Under the pieces are notes generated by a model. It was not told the origin of the DNA. It saw nothing but the letters and a program-made list of their open reading frames with translations, and did no database searches. A program made the translations under genes and the position numbers. Of a stretch of 64,000 bases of DNA, positions 1 through 9,347 are shown in pieces. The stretch covers positions 1-64,000 of the forward strand of contig DATATI010000036.1 in the NCBI GenBank assembly GCA_036268875.1, in the 5' to 3' direction. Each line of letters begins with the position of its first letter. Within the stretch, counting starts at the first letter, position 1. The DNA comes from Polyangia bacterium. Its GTDB lineage: Bacteria; Myxococcota_A; Polyangia; Fen-1088.

Positions 1-453
<453 letters not shown>

Positions 454-503
454 GGGTGCAACCTTTCTTTGTGCCCTGTTTGGTGCCACTCGTTGCGCCG
501 CCA

Positions 504-1595
504 TTAAGGAATGGGAACGTGGTCCAAGATGGTGCTCACCAGGCCGTCGGCGGTCAGCCGCTCGGCCTCTGCTTCGTAGGTGATGGCCACCCGGTGGCGA
601 AGCACGTCGGGCGCGACTGTCTTCACGTCTTGCGGCGTGACATAACCGCGGCCGCGCAGAAACGCCCACGCCTTGGCCGCCAGCGTGATGCCGATGGTGG
701 CGCGCGGCGAGGCGCCGTAGCGGATCATTCCGTCCAGCGAAAGTCCCAGCGCGCGCGGATCGCGCGTCGCCACCACCAGGCTGACGATGTACTGCTTGAT
801 CTTCTCGTCGAGATAGATGGCGTCGACCACTTGCCGGGCGGCCAGGATCTCTTCCGGCGAGGCCACCGGTCGCACGTCCAGCTGCGGGGTGCTGGTGGCC
901 ATCGCGTCCAGGATGCGCAGCTCCTCGTCGGGCGTCGGATAGCCGACGTTGACCTTCAGCAAGAAGCGATCGATCTGCGCTTCGGGCAGCGGGTAGGTGC
1001 CTTCCTGTTCGATCGGATTTTGGGTGGCCAGGACCAGGAACGGTGACGGCAAGGGGTGGGTGTGGTCGCCCAGCGTGACCTGTTTTTCCTGCATGGCCTC
1101 CAGCAGCGCGCTTTGCACCTTGGCCGGTGCGCGGTTGATCTCGTCGGCCAGGATGAAATTGGCGAAGATCGGGCCGCGCTTGGTTTCGAAGGTCCCGCGC
1201 TGCGGGTTGTAGATCAGCGTGCCGACGATGTCGGCCGGAAGCATGTCGGGCGTGAACTGGATCCGTTGAAACGTCCCGTCGATGGCGCCGGTCAACGTCT
1301 TCAAGGCCAGCGTCTTGGCCAGCCCGGGGACGCCTTCCAGAAGAACGTGGCCGCCGGCCAGCAACGCCACCAGCAGGCGATCGACCAGCGTGGTCTGACC
1401 GACGATGATCCGCGCCATCTCGTGGCGCACGGCCTGCACCCACTGGGCGTGCTCCTGAACTTGCCGCTCGACCGCTTCCAGCCGCGCGGGTGGGCTGCCT
1501 TGCGGCACACGCAGGCGGGTTTCCATGAACAATGGAACGGACGGCTTCGGCGGTCCGGGCAGTGAAGGCGAAAGCTGGCGATCGGGGATTGGCAT
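504..1595 (-). CDS. MoxR-family AAA+ ATPase
   Basis: A 363-residue AAA+ ATPase of the MoxR type. The Walker A segment reads GVPGLAKT, and Walker B is followed by ADEINRAPAKVQSALLEAM, the typical MoxR signature. The C-terminal part carries the helical lid seen in AAA_3/AAA_lid proteins. MoxR proteins act as chaperones that mature or activate partner complexes, often together with DUF58 and vWA proteins; a DUF58 gene follows 50 bp downstream. I chose the ATG at 1595 because AAGGAGAAG precedes it at good spacing. An in-frame ATG at 1643 has no such site and would add 16 poorly conserved residues. Confidence 0.9.
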   Translation of the reverse strand: MPIPDRQLSPSLPGPPKPSVPLFMETRLRVPQGSPPARLEAVERQVQEHAQWVQAVRHEMARIIVGQTTLVDRLLVALLAGGHVLLEGVPGLAKTLALKTLTGAIDGTFQRIQFTPDMLPADIVGTLIYNPQRGTFETKRGPIFANFILADEINRAPAKVQSALLEAMQEKQVTLGDHTHPLPSPFLVLATQNPIEQEGTYPLPEAQIDRFLLKVNVGYPTPDEELRILDAMATSTPQLDVRPVASPEEILAARQVVDAIYLDEKIKQYIVSLVVATRDPRALGLSLDGMIRYGASPRATIGITLAAKAWAFLRGRGYVTPQDVKTVAPDVLRHRVAITYEAEAERLTADGLVSTILDHVPIP

Positions 1596-1780
1596 GGTCT
1601 CTCTTCTCCTTGGCGGTTGCGAACGTGGAGACAGCATGCGCACCCTGGCTTTCAGACACCTTTCGCGATCATGTCATCGGTGTAATGTTTCAAGGCGCGC
1701 CGGTCGCCTAACCAAGCGGCGGGGAATTCCTTCACTGTTGTAATCACCCCGCAAGGTGGCGATCATCGACGGAGAACACA

Positions 1781-3961
1781 GTGCCAAACATGAAGCTGCC
1801 CACCCGACTGATCTCCTCTGTCACCACTGCCGCGCTGGTCGTCGCCCTGGCTGGGCTCACGCTGGCCGGGCAACCGGCGCTGCGGCCCGCCGATCTGCGC
1901 AGCACCGACGCCAACATCACCCGGCTGACCACGGAAATTTTGGGGCGATCGCAGTTCGCCCATCATCCTCTTGATGCCGACCTGGCCGGCCGGCTGCTCG
2001 ATCGTTATATGGATGCGCTCGACGGAAGCCATTCGATCTTCCTGCAGTCGGACGTCGACGAATTTGCCGCCTATCGCGCGACGCTGGCCAGCGCCACCAA
2101 GGCGACCGGCGACACCAGCGCGGCGCGGGTGATCTTCGCGCGGTACTTACAACGTCTGCAGCAGCAGGCGGCCTACGTCGTTGATCTGCTGCGGACCACG
2201 AAGTTCGAGTTTTCAGGCCACGACGTCTACTCATATGATCGACAGCACGCGGCTCGCCCGCCCGATCTGGCCGCGGCTCAGGTGATCTGGCGGCAGCAGC
2301 TGCGGGCCGAATATCTGGAAGAAAAGCTTGGTGAGAAGACGCCGACGCCCGCTCAGATCGTGAGCACCTTGACCCGGCGGCGGCAGCAACAGGTGCGGAC
2401 CATCAAGGCGTTCAACGACGACGAGGTGCTGGAGATCTACCTCGACGCTTTGGCCCACGTCTACGATCCACACTCGGACTATCTCGGGCACGAACAGATG
2501 GAGAGCCTGTCGATCGCGATGAACCTGTCGCTGTTCGGGATCGGCGCCTCGCTGGAGACCGTGGACGGCTATTGCAAGATCCGGGAGCTTATCCCGGGCG
2601 GGCCGGCCGCCCGCAGTGGGCTTTTGAAGGCCGGCGATCGCATCGTCGCCGTGGCGCAGGCCGATCAAGCGCCGGTCGACATCGTGAACATGCCTTTGTC
2701 GCGATCGGTCGAGCTGATGCGGGGGCCGAAGGGCTCGCGGGTGAAATTGACGGTGATCTCCGGCGACGACGCCCAGGCCGCCGCGCCGCGGACCGTGTCG
2801 TTGATCCGCGATCAGATCAACCTGGCCGACCAGGAGGCCAAGGCGCAGGTGATCGATCTGCCGACCCGAAAGGGGACCTCGGTGCGGCTGGGGGTGATCG
2901 ATCTGCCGTCTTTTTATGCCGGCCGCACGCCGGCCGGTCCGCGCAGCGCCACGGTGGACGTGGCGCGGTTGCTTGCAAAGCTGAAGGCGGAGAATGTTCG
3001 TGGTGTGGTCATGGATCTGCGGCACAACGGCGGTGGCTCGCTGGATGAGGCGATCAGCCTGACCGGCCTTTTCATCCGCAAAGGCCCGGTGGTGCAGACG
3101 CGCGATCAAAGCGGCCGGGTGGACGTTGGTGTCGACGACGATGATCAGATCAACTATGACGGACCGCTGGTTCTGTTGACCAGCCGCCTCAGCGCGTCGG
3201 CCACGGAGATCTTGGCGGGCGCGCTGCAGGACTATGGGCGGGCCGTGGTGGTCGGCGATTCGTCGACGTTCGGCAAAGGGACTGTGCAAAGCGTCGTGGG
3301 CCTGGCCCCGTTGATGGATCGGGCCGGACTGCCGCACGGGTATGATCCCGGCGCGCTGAAGATCACCATCAGCAAATTTTATCGACCAAGCGGCGCGTCG
3401 ACCCAGTTGCGCGGCGTGGTGTCCGACATCGTTCTGCCGTCGACCACCGACGTGCCGTCGATCAGCGAATCGTCCCTCAAGGATCCATTGCCGTGGGACG
3501 CGGTGCCGGCCGCCAATTATCAGCGCGTGAATCGGGTGCAACCTTATCTGGGCGTGCTCCGGGAAAACTCCGCCCGTCGGGTGAAGACCGATCGAGCCTT
3601 TGTTTCGCTGGCCGCAGACATTGATCAAGAGGCCAAGACCTGGGCCTCGAAATCGGTCTCGCTGAACGAAGAGCAGCGGCGCCGCGAGCAGACCGAGGCG
3701 AAGGCTCGACAGGTGGAGCGCGATCGGCAGGCGCAGGCAACTCAGGGCGATAAGCCAATCGTTCACGAAATCACTCTCGCCAACGTCGATTTGCCCGGCA
3801 TGCCGCCGCCGGTGATCGCCAAGAGCCCCAAGGCGGCCGGCGAAAAGGCCGCCGCCGCTTCGGAAACGGGATCGGTGAGCGCCAGCGATCAGGCCATCCT
3901 GGCCGAGAGCCTTCGCATTCTGTCCGACTACGTCGATCTCTGGCGCCTGACACGGGTCTGA
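1781..3961 (+). CDS. Carboxy-terminal processing (Prc/Tsp-like) S41 protease
   Basis: A 726-residue exported serine protease of family S41. Residues 1-30 form a signal peptide. An N-terminal helical domain (about 40-230) precedes a PDZ domain (about 245-330) and the protease core. The catalytic pair is visible as Ser473 in LSASATE and Lys499 in STFGKGTVQ, matching the Ser/Lys dyad of Escherichia coli Prc, with one extra residue between them. A charged, coiled-coil-like C-terminal segment (about 610-650) fits the Prc-type tail. Such enzymes trim or degrade periplasmic proteins from their C-termini. Start is GTG with GGAG 6 nt upstream; an ATG at 1790 is the alternative. No co-transcribed neighbour is evident. 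Confidence 0.9.
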   Translation: MPNMKLPTRLISSVTTAALVVALAGLTLAGQPALRPADLRSTDANITRLTTEILGRSQFAHHPLDADLAGRLLDRYMDALDGSHSIFLQSDVDEFAAYRATLASATKATGDTSAARVIFARYLQRLQQQAAYVVDLLRTTKFEFSGHDVYSYDRQHAARPPDLAAAQVIWRQQLRAEYLEEKLGEKTPTPAQIVSTLTRRRQQQVRTIKAFNDDEVLEIYLDALAHVYDPHSDYLGHEQMESLSIAMNLSLFGIGASLETVDGYCKIRELIPGGPAARSGLLKAGDRIVAVAQADQAPVDIVNMPLSRSVELMRGPKGSRVKLTVISGDDAQAAAPRTVSLIRDQINLADQEAKAQVIDLPTRKGTSVRLGVIDLPSFYAGRTPAGPRSATVDVARLLAKLKAENVRGVVMDLRHNGGGSLDEAISLTGLFIRKGPVVQTRDQSGRVDVGVDDDDQINYDGPLVLLTSRLSASATEILAGALQDYGRAVVVGDSSTFGKGTVQSVVGLAPLMDRAGLPHGYDPGALKITISKFYRPSGASTQLRGVVSDIVLPSTTDVPSISESSLKDPLPWDAVPAANYQRVNRVQPYLGVLRENSARRVKTDRAFVSLAADIDQEAKTWASKSVSLNEEQRRREQTEAKARQVERDRQAQATQGDKPIVHEITLANVDLPGMPPPVIAKSPKAAGEKAAAASETGSVSASDQAILAESLRILSDYVDLWRLTRV

Positions 3962-4074
3962 CACAGCCGATGGGAAACATAGGGCTGAGCCAAGTCTTAG
4001 CGACTGGTCTTCCGCGATCGATCGCTGAACGTTCCGTGCGCGCCCTTGTCACCGGCAACCGGCTGCCAGAGAGT

Positions 4075-4094
4075 GTCCGGCTGATCGGCCGGAC
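4075..4094. promoter_or_regulatory. Perfect 7-bp inverted repeat in the gap before the LMF gene
   Basis: GTCCGGC and GCCGGAC face each other across a 6-nt spacer, 44 nt before the next gene start. There is no T-tract on either side, so an intrinsic terminator is not supported; it could be an operator, an mRNA hairpin or chance in GC-rich DNA. Confidence 0.25.
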
Positions 4095-4137
4095 GGCGCG
4101 CGGCGCACCCGGCTAGAATCGAGCCGTGGAGGAAATC

Positions 4138-5718
4138 TTGCGGGCGTCGTGGCGCGACTCCTTGCGAGCATGGGCCCGAGCGCTGGCCCGGCTCGGCGAC
4201 CGCGTCGCCCGGGACGATCCGGCCGCACCCGGGCAGTGGCTGGGGCGGCTCGTGGTGCTACGCCTGCTCGGGCTCGTCTACTTGATGGCGTTCTTGACGC
4301 TGGTCAACCAGGGACCTGCGCTGATCGGCACGCACGGACTTCTCCCGGCGACGTCATTCCTCGACCAGGTCGCGCGCCAGCTCGGCTCGCGCTGGGCGGG
4401 CTTCGCCGAGCTGCCGTCGGTCTTCTGGCTGGGCGCCGGCGATACCGCGCTGAGGGTGGTCGGCTGGGTGGGTGTCGTGCTGGCGCTGGCCCTGCTCGGC
4501 GGCTACGCCAATGCGCTCACGCTGGCCGTCCTGTGCGCACTGCAGATCTCGATCTCGAACGTCGGCCAGACCTTCTACGCGTTCGGTTGGGAGCTGCAGC
4601 TCTTCGAGACCGGCTTTCTCTGCATCTTCCTGTGTCCGCTGCTCGACGCGCGGCCGTTCGCGCGCCGCCCGCCGCCGGCCGCCGTCGTCTGGCTGCTGCG
4701 CTGGCTGGCGGCGCGGATCATGTGGGGCGCTGGGCTCATCAAGCTGCGGGGGGATTCCTGCTGGCGCGATCTCACCTGCCTCGACTTTCACTTCGAGACC
4801 CAGCCGATCCCGAACCCACTGTCGCGGTTCTTTCACCAGCTGCCGCACGGCGTTCATGCGGGCGGGGTGCTTTTCAACTACCTGGCCGAGTTGGTGGCGC
4901 CGTTCTTTGTGTTCGGCACGCGGCGCATGCGCCTCGCGGCGGGCGCCGTCATGGTGCTCCTGCAGATCGTCTTGATCGCCAGCGGCAACCTGGCGTTTCT
5001 GAACTGGCTCACGCTGGTGCCGATCCTCGCCTGCTTCGACGACGGCCTCTGGCAACGCCTGCTGCCGCGCCGGCTGGTGGCGCGGGCCGCGGCGGCCCGG
5101 CAGGCGGCGCGGCCGTCGTCGGCGCAAGGGGTGGTCGTCGCCGTCGCGACCGTTCTGGTGGTCTCGCTCAGCGTTCCGGTCGTGCTGAACCTGCTGTCGG
5201 GCTCGCAGGTCATGAACACCTCGTTCACCCGCCTCCCGTTCGTCAATACGTACGGCGCATTCGGCAGCGTCGGACGCGAGCGCCTTCAGCTGGTCTTCGA
5301 GGGCACCCGGGACGCGCGGCTCACGCCCGAGACGACGTGGTTCGCTTATCAGTTCAAATGCCAGCCGGGCGATCTGGCGCGCCGGCCCTGCTGGATGAGC
5401 CCCTACCATTACCGGCTCGACTGGTTGTTGTGGTTCGCCGCGATGGGCAGCCCGCGCGAGTACCCCTGGGTGCTCCACCTCGTGTCCAAGCTGCTCGACG
5501 CCGATCCGGTGACGCTCGCCCTCATGGGTCCCGATCCGTTCGGAGGCCGTCGGCCCCGTTCCGTCCGCGTCGATCTTTACCGCTATCGGTTCGCTCCTCG
5601 CGGGTCCGGCGATTGGTGGCTGCGCACACGCCTCGGTTCTTGGCTGCCGCCGCTCGACCGCGACGACCCGCGCCTGCGAGATCTCCTGGAGGCGCAAGGC
5701 TGGTCCAAGGACCAGTAG
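4138..5718 (+). CDS. Lipase maturation factor family membrane protein
   Basis: A 526-residue multi-pass membrane protein resembling the lipase maturation factor family (LMF1/LMF2, PF06762). Several hydrophobic segments span about residues 40-330, and the family signature is present: MWGAGLIKLRGD followed by CWRDLTCLDFHFETQP and IPNPLS. The C-terminal soluble part contains the conserved FAYQFKCQPGD-like segment. In animals LMF1 aids folding of secreted lipases; bacterial members are uncharacterised. I chose the TTG at 4138, because GGAGG lies 6 nt upstream of it; the longer GTG start at 4126 would itself overlap that GGAGG. A flavoprotein gene follows after 63 bp on the same strand and may be co-transcribed. 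Confidence 0.85.
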   Translation: MRASWRDSLRAWARALARLGDRVARDDPAAPGQWLGRLVVLRLLGLVYLMAFLTLVNQGPALIGTHGLLPATSFLDQVARQLGSRWAGFAELPSVFWLGAGDTALRVVGWVGVVLALALLGGYANALTLAVLCALQISISNVGQTFYAFGWELQLFETGFLCIFLCPLLDARPFARRPPPAAVVWLLRWLAARIMWGAGLIKLRGDSCWRDLTCLDFHFETQPIPNPLSRFFHQLPHGVHAGGVLFNYLAELVAPFFVFGTRRMRLAAGAVMVLLQIVLIASGNLAFLNWLTLVPILACFDDGLWQRLLPRRLVARAAAARQAARPSSAQGVVVAVATVLVVSLSVPVVLNLLSGSQVMNTSFTRLPFVNTYGAFGSVGRERLQLVFEGTRDARLTPETTWFAYQFKCQPGDLARRPCWMSPYHYRLDWLLWFAAMGSPREYPWVLHLVSKLLDADPVTLALMGPDPFGGRRPRSVRVDLYRYRFAPRGSGDWWLRTRLGSWLPPLDRDDPRLRDLLEAQGWSKDQ

Positions 5719-5781
5719 GGAGCCTGACCCGGTTACGGAATCGGCCACCCATGCTGCGATCACGCTTAGATTTCGACTGAC

Positions 5782-7308
5782 ATGAACGATCCAGAGGTGG
5801 TGGTGATTGGCTCCGGGCCGAACGGTCTTTGTGCCGCCAACGGTATGGCTCGCCGCGGATTTCGGGTGCTGGTGCTGGAAGCAAACCCGCGACGGGGCGG
5901 GGGCGCGCTGGGAACCGAGGAACTGACGCTGCCTGGGTTCCGTCACGACGTTGGGGCAGGGTTCTTTCCGTTCGCCACCAGCAGCCCGGCCCTCGTCGAG
6001 CTGGATTTGCCGGGCGCAGGGGTCGACTGGCGCCACGCCACCTACGAGAGCTGCCATCCAGCGCTTGACGGTAGCGTCGCCGTCATTGCGCGGGCCGGCG
6101 CGATCGAGACGTCGCCCTTCGGCAGCCCGCACGACGTCCAGGCGTTCGCGGACCTCGCGCGGTTTTACGCCGGCATCGAACACGAACTGCTGGCGGTCCT
6201 GCTCGGCCCGTTTCCATCGCTGGGGCCGCTTTTGCGCTTGGGCCTCGGCAACCTGGTCAAGGTCGCCCGCCTGCTTGCCGGCAGCCCGCGGCGGCTCGCG
6301 TCTCGCCTGTTCGAGAGCGAGGCGGCGCGGCGCGTGTTGCCTGGCCTCGGTCTGCACGTCGATGTGGGACCCGACGATACGCTGGGCGCGGCGCTCGGTT
6401 TTCTTCTCGCCCTGACCGCGACCACCGGGGGCTTCGCCGTCCCGGTTGGGGGCGCGCAACGGCTGGTCGAGGCCATGACGGCGAGACTCGCCGAGCACGG
6501 CGGGACGGTGCGCCTCGGCGCGCGCGTGGCCCGGATCATCGTTCGTGACAAGCGCGCCTGCGCCGTCCAGCTCGACGACGGCACCGAGATCGCAGCGCCC
6601 CGCGCGATACTGGCGGACACCTCGGCCGCGGCGCTGCTGCTGTCCATGCTCGATGCGCGCGAAGTCCCGTCGTGGGTGCGCTCCTTCATGACCCGGTTTC
6701 CGCAGGGGTGGGGCACGTTCAAAGTCGATTGGGCGCTCTCGGGCGAGGTTCCCTGGAAGGTCGAGGTCGCCAGCCAAAGCGCGGTGGTCCACGCGGGCGA
6801 GAGCATCGACGATCTAGTGCGTTTTACCAGCGAAGTCCGAGCGGGCCGGCTTCCCGAGCGGCCCTATCTGGTGATCGGGCAGCAGACGCTCGCCGATCCG
6901 AGCCGTGCGCCGCCGGGGAAACAGACACTTTACACATATACGCACGTGCCCTCGATCGTCGAAGGCGGGTGGGCCGACACGCGCGAGCGGTTCGCTGACG
7001 CGATCGAGCAGCGCATCGAGGGGTTGGCGCCTGGATTTCGTACGCGGATTCTGGGTCGGCACCTGATGGCACCACCGGACCTCGAAGCCAGCAACGTCAA
7101 CCTGGTGGGCGGGGACCTGGGCGGCGGTTCGAATGCTTGGCACCGGCAGCTGTTGTTTCGGCCGCTGTTTCCGTACTTTCGTTACCGCATGCCGGTCGCG
7201 GGTCTTTACCTTTGCTCGAGCTATGCGCACCCGGGGGCAGGCGTTCACGGGATGTGCGGCGCCAACGCCGCAAGCGTGGCAGCGCGCGATGCGGAACGAC
7301 GCCGCTGA
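5782..7308 (+). CDS. Phytoene desaturase-like FAD-dependent oxidoreductase
   Basis: A 508-residue flavoprotein with an N-terminal dinucleotide-binding fold: VVVIGSGPNGLCAANGMARR followed by an acidic residue at the end of the second strand (VLVLEANPRRGGG). This is the layout of the amine oxidase / phytoene desaturase superfamily. The segment FAVPVGGAQRLVEAM and the C-terminal GLYLCSSYAHPGAGVHGMCG are typical of the Crt-like NAD(P)/FAD-dependent oxidoreductases. The substrate cannot be read from sequence; no carotenoid-synthesis genes are nearby. It follows the LMF-family gene by 63 bp. No strong ribosome-binding site precedes the ATG, so a shorter start is possible. Confidence 0.8.
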   Translation: MNDPEVVVIGSGPNGLCAANGMARRGFRVLVLEANPRRGGGALGTEELTLPGFRHDVGAGFFPFATSSPALVELDLPGAGVDWRHATYESCHPALDGSVAVIARAGAIETSPFGSPHDVQAFADLARFYAGIEHELLAVLLGPFPSLGPLLRLGLGNLVKVARLLAGSPRRLASRLFESEAARRVLPGLGLHVDVGPDDTLGAALGFLLALTATTGGFAVPVGGAQRLVEAMTARLAEHGGTVRLGARVARIIVRDKRACAVQLDDGTEIAAPRAILADTSAAALLLSMLDAREVPSWVRSFMTRFPQGWGTFKVDWALSGEVPWKVEVASQSAVVHAGESIDDLVRFTSEVRAGRLPERPYLVIGQQTLADPSRAPPGKQTLYTYTHVPSIVEGGWADTRERFADAIEQRIEGLAPGFRTRILGRHLMAPPDLEASNVNLVGGDLGGGSNAWHRQLLFRPLFPYFRYRMPVAGLYLCSSYAHPGAGVHGMCGANAASVAARDAERRR

Positions 7309-7358
7309 ATCCCTGCGCCTAATACGTCTCCCGCCGCGGCTTGGGCATCACGCTCAAG

Positions 7359-7976
7359 TCAGCGTGCCAGCACTGCGATCAGCGTGGCCGTCACCTCGGC
7401 ATCGCTTTTTGCCACGAACCCGACCGGCACTTCCAATCGGACATCCTCCGGCTCGCCGCCGCAGCCGATCTGCCCCGTGTACGAACCCCGGTTCAGTTTG
7501 AGTTGGTAGTGGCAGGGGCCCACGTCGCCGTCGATCCCGGCCATCCTGATGGACAGCGCGACCTTTCGCTGTCCAAAGTGGCCGGCCACCCGCGTTCCCT
7601 CGGACGCCGGGAGCATATCGAGAGAGACCGCGTGGTCGCCGAGCAGGCCCGTGATCCGTGGCGTCGCGAGCCGGAGTTCGATCGACTCGGAGCCGAGGTG
7701 GCCTCGCAGCTCGCCGGGGAACGCGCGCAGAGCGATGCCGACGCCTGCCACGCCCTCACGCGAGACATCGAAGACGCGGACGTCATCACCGACCGCGAAG
7801 GTCAGGGTCCGACCCGGTTGCGCGGCGAGAATTCGATTCTCGACCGACGAGAGCGGCGCAGAGGCGAATGAGCGGACCTCCCGGCGCAGAGCGAAGAGGC
7901 ACATGGCGGCCAAGGCGCTCATCACGACCGCCGCTCTCTTTGCATCCCTCGATCGCCAACCCTTCGGCGCCGACAT
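7359..7976 (-). CDS. Conserved hypothetical, single-pass membrane-anchored protein
   Basis: I do not recognise this 205-residue protein. It has a short basic N-terminus and one hydrophobic segment (about residues 15-32, AAVVMSALAAMCLFALRREV), then a soluble domain rich in beta-strand-like sequence with two cysteines (PCHYQLKL and IGCGGEP), probably facing the periplasm. I chose the ATG at 7976 because AAGGCGG lies just upstream; the open frame extends to 8072 but that part overlaps the next gene. It is the last member of a leftward group with the SPW-repeat and DUF4396 genes. Confidence 0.6.
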   Translation of the reverse strand: MSAPKGWRSRDAKRAAVVMSALAAMCLFALRREVRSFASAPLSSVENRILAAQPGRTLTFAVGDDVRVFDVSREGVAGVGIALRAFPGELRGHLGSESIELRLATPRITGLLGDHAVSLDMLPASEGTRVAGHFGQRKVALSIRMAGIDGDVGPCHYQLKLNRGSYTGQIGCGGEPEDVRLEVPVGFVAKSDAEVTATLIAVLAR

Positions 7977-8061
7977 GTTGCCGCCTTGTCCCACTCTCGA
8001 GAACGTGGGGCGTGCGGCGTGCGGCGGCAAGTGGTTGTTCCTGTCTGGCGGCTGCCTCCAG

Positions 8062-8379
8062 TCACACCGCATTTTTTCGCTGCCGGCCCGGGAGGAGGGC
8101 GACCGCGCTCAACGCGATTCCGGTCACCACCTCGTTCCACATCGTCGCGGAGCGGAAATGCATCAGATAAATTCCCGAACTGACCAACCATGCCCCGATG
8201 ATGAGGTTCAGGTAGCGCACCTGCCGATCGAGGAGGCCCGACCCGGCAAAGATGGCCGCCAGCATGCCGCTGGCGATAGCGTTCGCTTTTTGGGCAGCCA
8301 TATGGGGCCAGATGAAGGCCGAAACGATCAGCCACAGCCCGAGCAGGAAATTTACTATTCGGGGCACCATAGCCGTCAC
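8062..8379 (-). CDS. SPW-repeat small membrane protein (copy 1)
   Basis: A 105-residue protein with four hydrophobic segments arranged as two similar halves: LLGLWLIVSAFIWPH near residue 12 and LNLIIGAWLVSSGIYLM near residue 57. This matches the SPW repeat family of small membrane proteins, whose function is unknown. A clear paralogue lies at 16329-16646 on the opposite strand; both share the (L)LG(L)WL-x-x-(S/T)AF-(I/L)WPH pattern. It lies between the DUF4396 gene upstream and the anchored hypothetical downstream. Confidence 0.75.
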   Translation of the reverse strand: MTAMVPRIVNFLLGLWLIVSAFIWPHMAAQKANAIASGMLAAIFAGSGLLDRQVRYLNLIIGAWLVSSGIYLMHFRSATMWNEVVTGIALSAVALLPGRQRKNAV

Positions 8380-8496
8380 GTTCTTCGCGCCTCCCGTAAC
8401 GCGTGCAGACCGACTCTCAAAGCATTCATCTTCCCCTCCCCCGATCCAAACGTACGGCGTTCTCCGACGAGGGGAAGGTGCTCTGACCGGCCGCGG

Positions 8497-9168
8497 CTAC
8501 ATGGGATCCTTGATGCCGCGGCGGAGCAGCCACCAATTGACGGGATAGGAGGTTGCGAAGCCCAGCAACATCCCGAGCTGCATCATGAACCAAAAGATCG
8601 GACTGGTTTTCGGTAGGTCGCGCTCGAAGATCACGAACCGCGCGATCGCCATCCAGCCGTACATCCCCGTCTGCCAGGCCAGCAGCGACAGCGTGTCCGC
8701 TTTCACCGCCCGCACCAGCGCCTGGCCGCGCGACAGATCGCTCATCGGCTTGATCGTGAAGTACTGAAACACGATGCCCAGGACGTACGCCGCGACAAAA
8801 TCGTACGCCCAGGATCCAAAGAGGCGCTGCCCGAACACTGTCAGGGGCGCGAGCGCTGCGAACGATTCGGCCAGGAGATCTCCGAGCGTGCAGCCGCTGC
8901 CACAATGAGTGGTCGCTTTCCCGACGGCGACGACAAAAGACGGCGGCTGTCCCGCGTCCGGCGGATCGTGCGTCCGGGGGGCCCGTCCGAATCGAAAATA
9001 TGCCCCTAGACCAAGCGGGCCCGCCCAGAGCGCCGTCAGCGGCCACACCGCATTCATGATGCGCATCTTCTGGTGCCGCCCCGCCACGAGATCAGCCGCG
9101 ATCACGCCGGCGCTGATCACGCCCGCCGCCACCGCAACCCCGGAAACCATCGTCAGCGCCGCGGCCAC
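8497..9168 (-). CDS. DUF4396 domain membrane protein
   Basis: A 223-residue membrane protein with about six hydrophobic segments. It carries features of the DUF4396 family: a leading helix pair, the cysteine/histidine stretch ATTHCGSGCTLGD near residues 86-98, and a C-terminal region ending FATSYPVNWWLLRRGIKD. The HCGSGC motif could bind a metal, but this is inference. Start is GTG at 9168; an ATG at 9150 is equally possible. It is the first gene of a leftward group with the SPW-repeat gene 117 bp downstream. Confidence 0.8.
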   Translation of the reverse strand: MAAALTMVSGVAVAAGVISAGVIAADLVAGRHQKMRIMNAVWPLTALWAGPLGLGAYFRFGRAPRTHDPPDAGQPPSFVVAVGKATTHCGSGCTLGDLLAESFAALAPLTVFGQRLFGSWAYDFVAAYVLGIVFQYFTIKPMSDLSRGQALVRAVKADTLSLLAWQTGMYGWMAIARFVIFERDLPKTSPIFWFMMQLGMLLGFATSYPVNWWLLRRGIKDPM

Positions 9169-9347
9169 GGTTCACCCCTGATACGCGGGCGCTCGTCCGA
9201 CCCGATCTCGTCTCCTCATCGTTCCGAATGTGTTGCCCACCGCTCGCGACGACAAGCTCGCCCTGACCGCCATCGGTGTGCTCCGCCGTGCGGTTTGTGG
9301 CGGCGATCTCTTGCACTTGATACGGGCGGGCCCACGTTCTGGGAGAG

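Noticed and set aside
4114-4126. TAGAAT -10-like box suggesting a leaderless mRNA starting at GTG 4126
   Set aside because: No -35-like box, and GGAGG just after 4126 is well placed for the TTG at 4138.
4354-6792. 812-codon open frame on the minus strand across the LMF and flavoprotein genes
   Set aside because: Arg/Gln/His-rich composition with no domain; it is the antiphase of two well-supported genes in very GC-rich DNA. The same applies to long opposite-strand frames at 2231-3964, 9216-10580, 12128-13759, 22354-23781 and 48200-49810.
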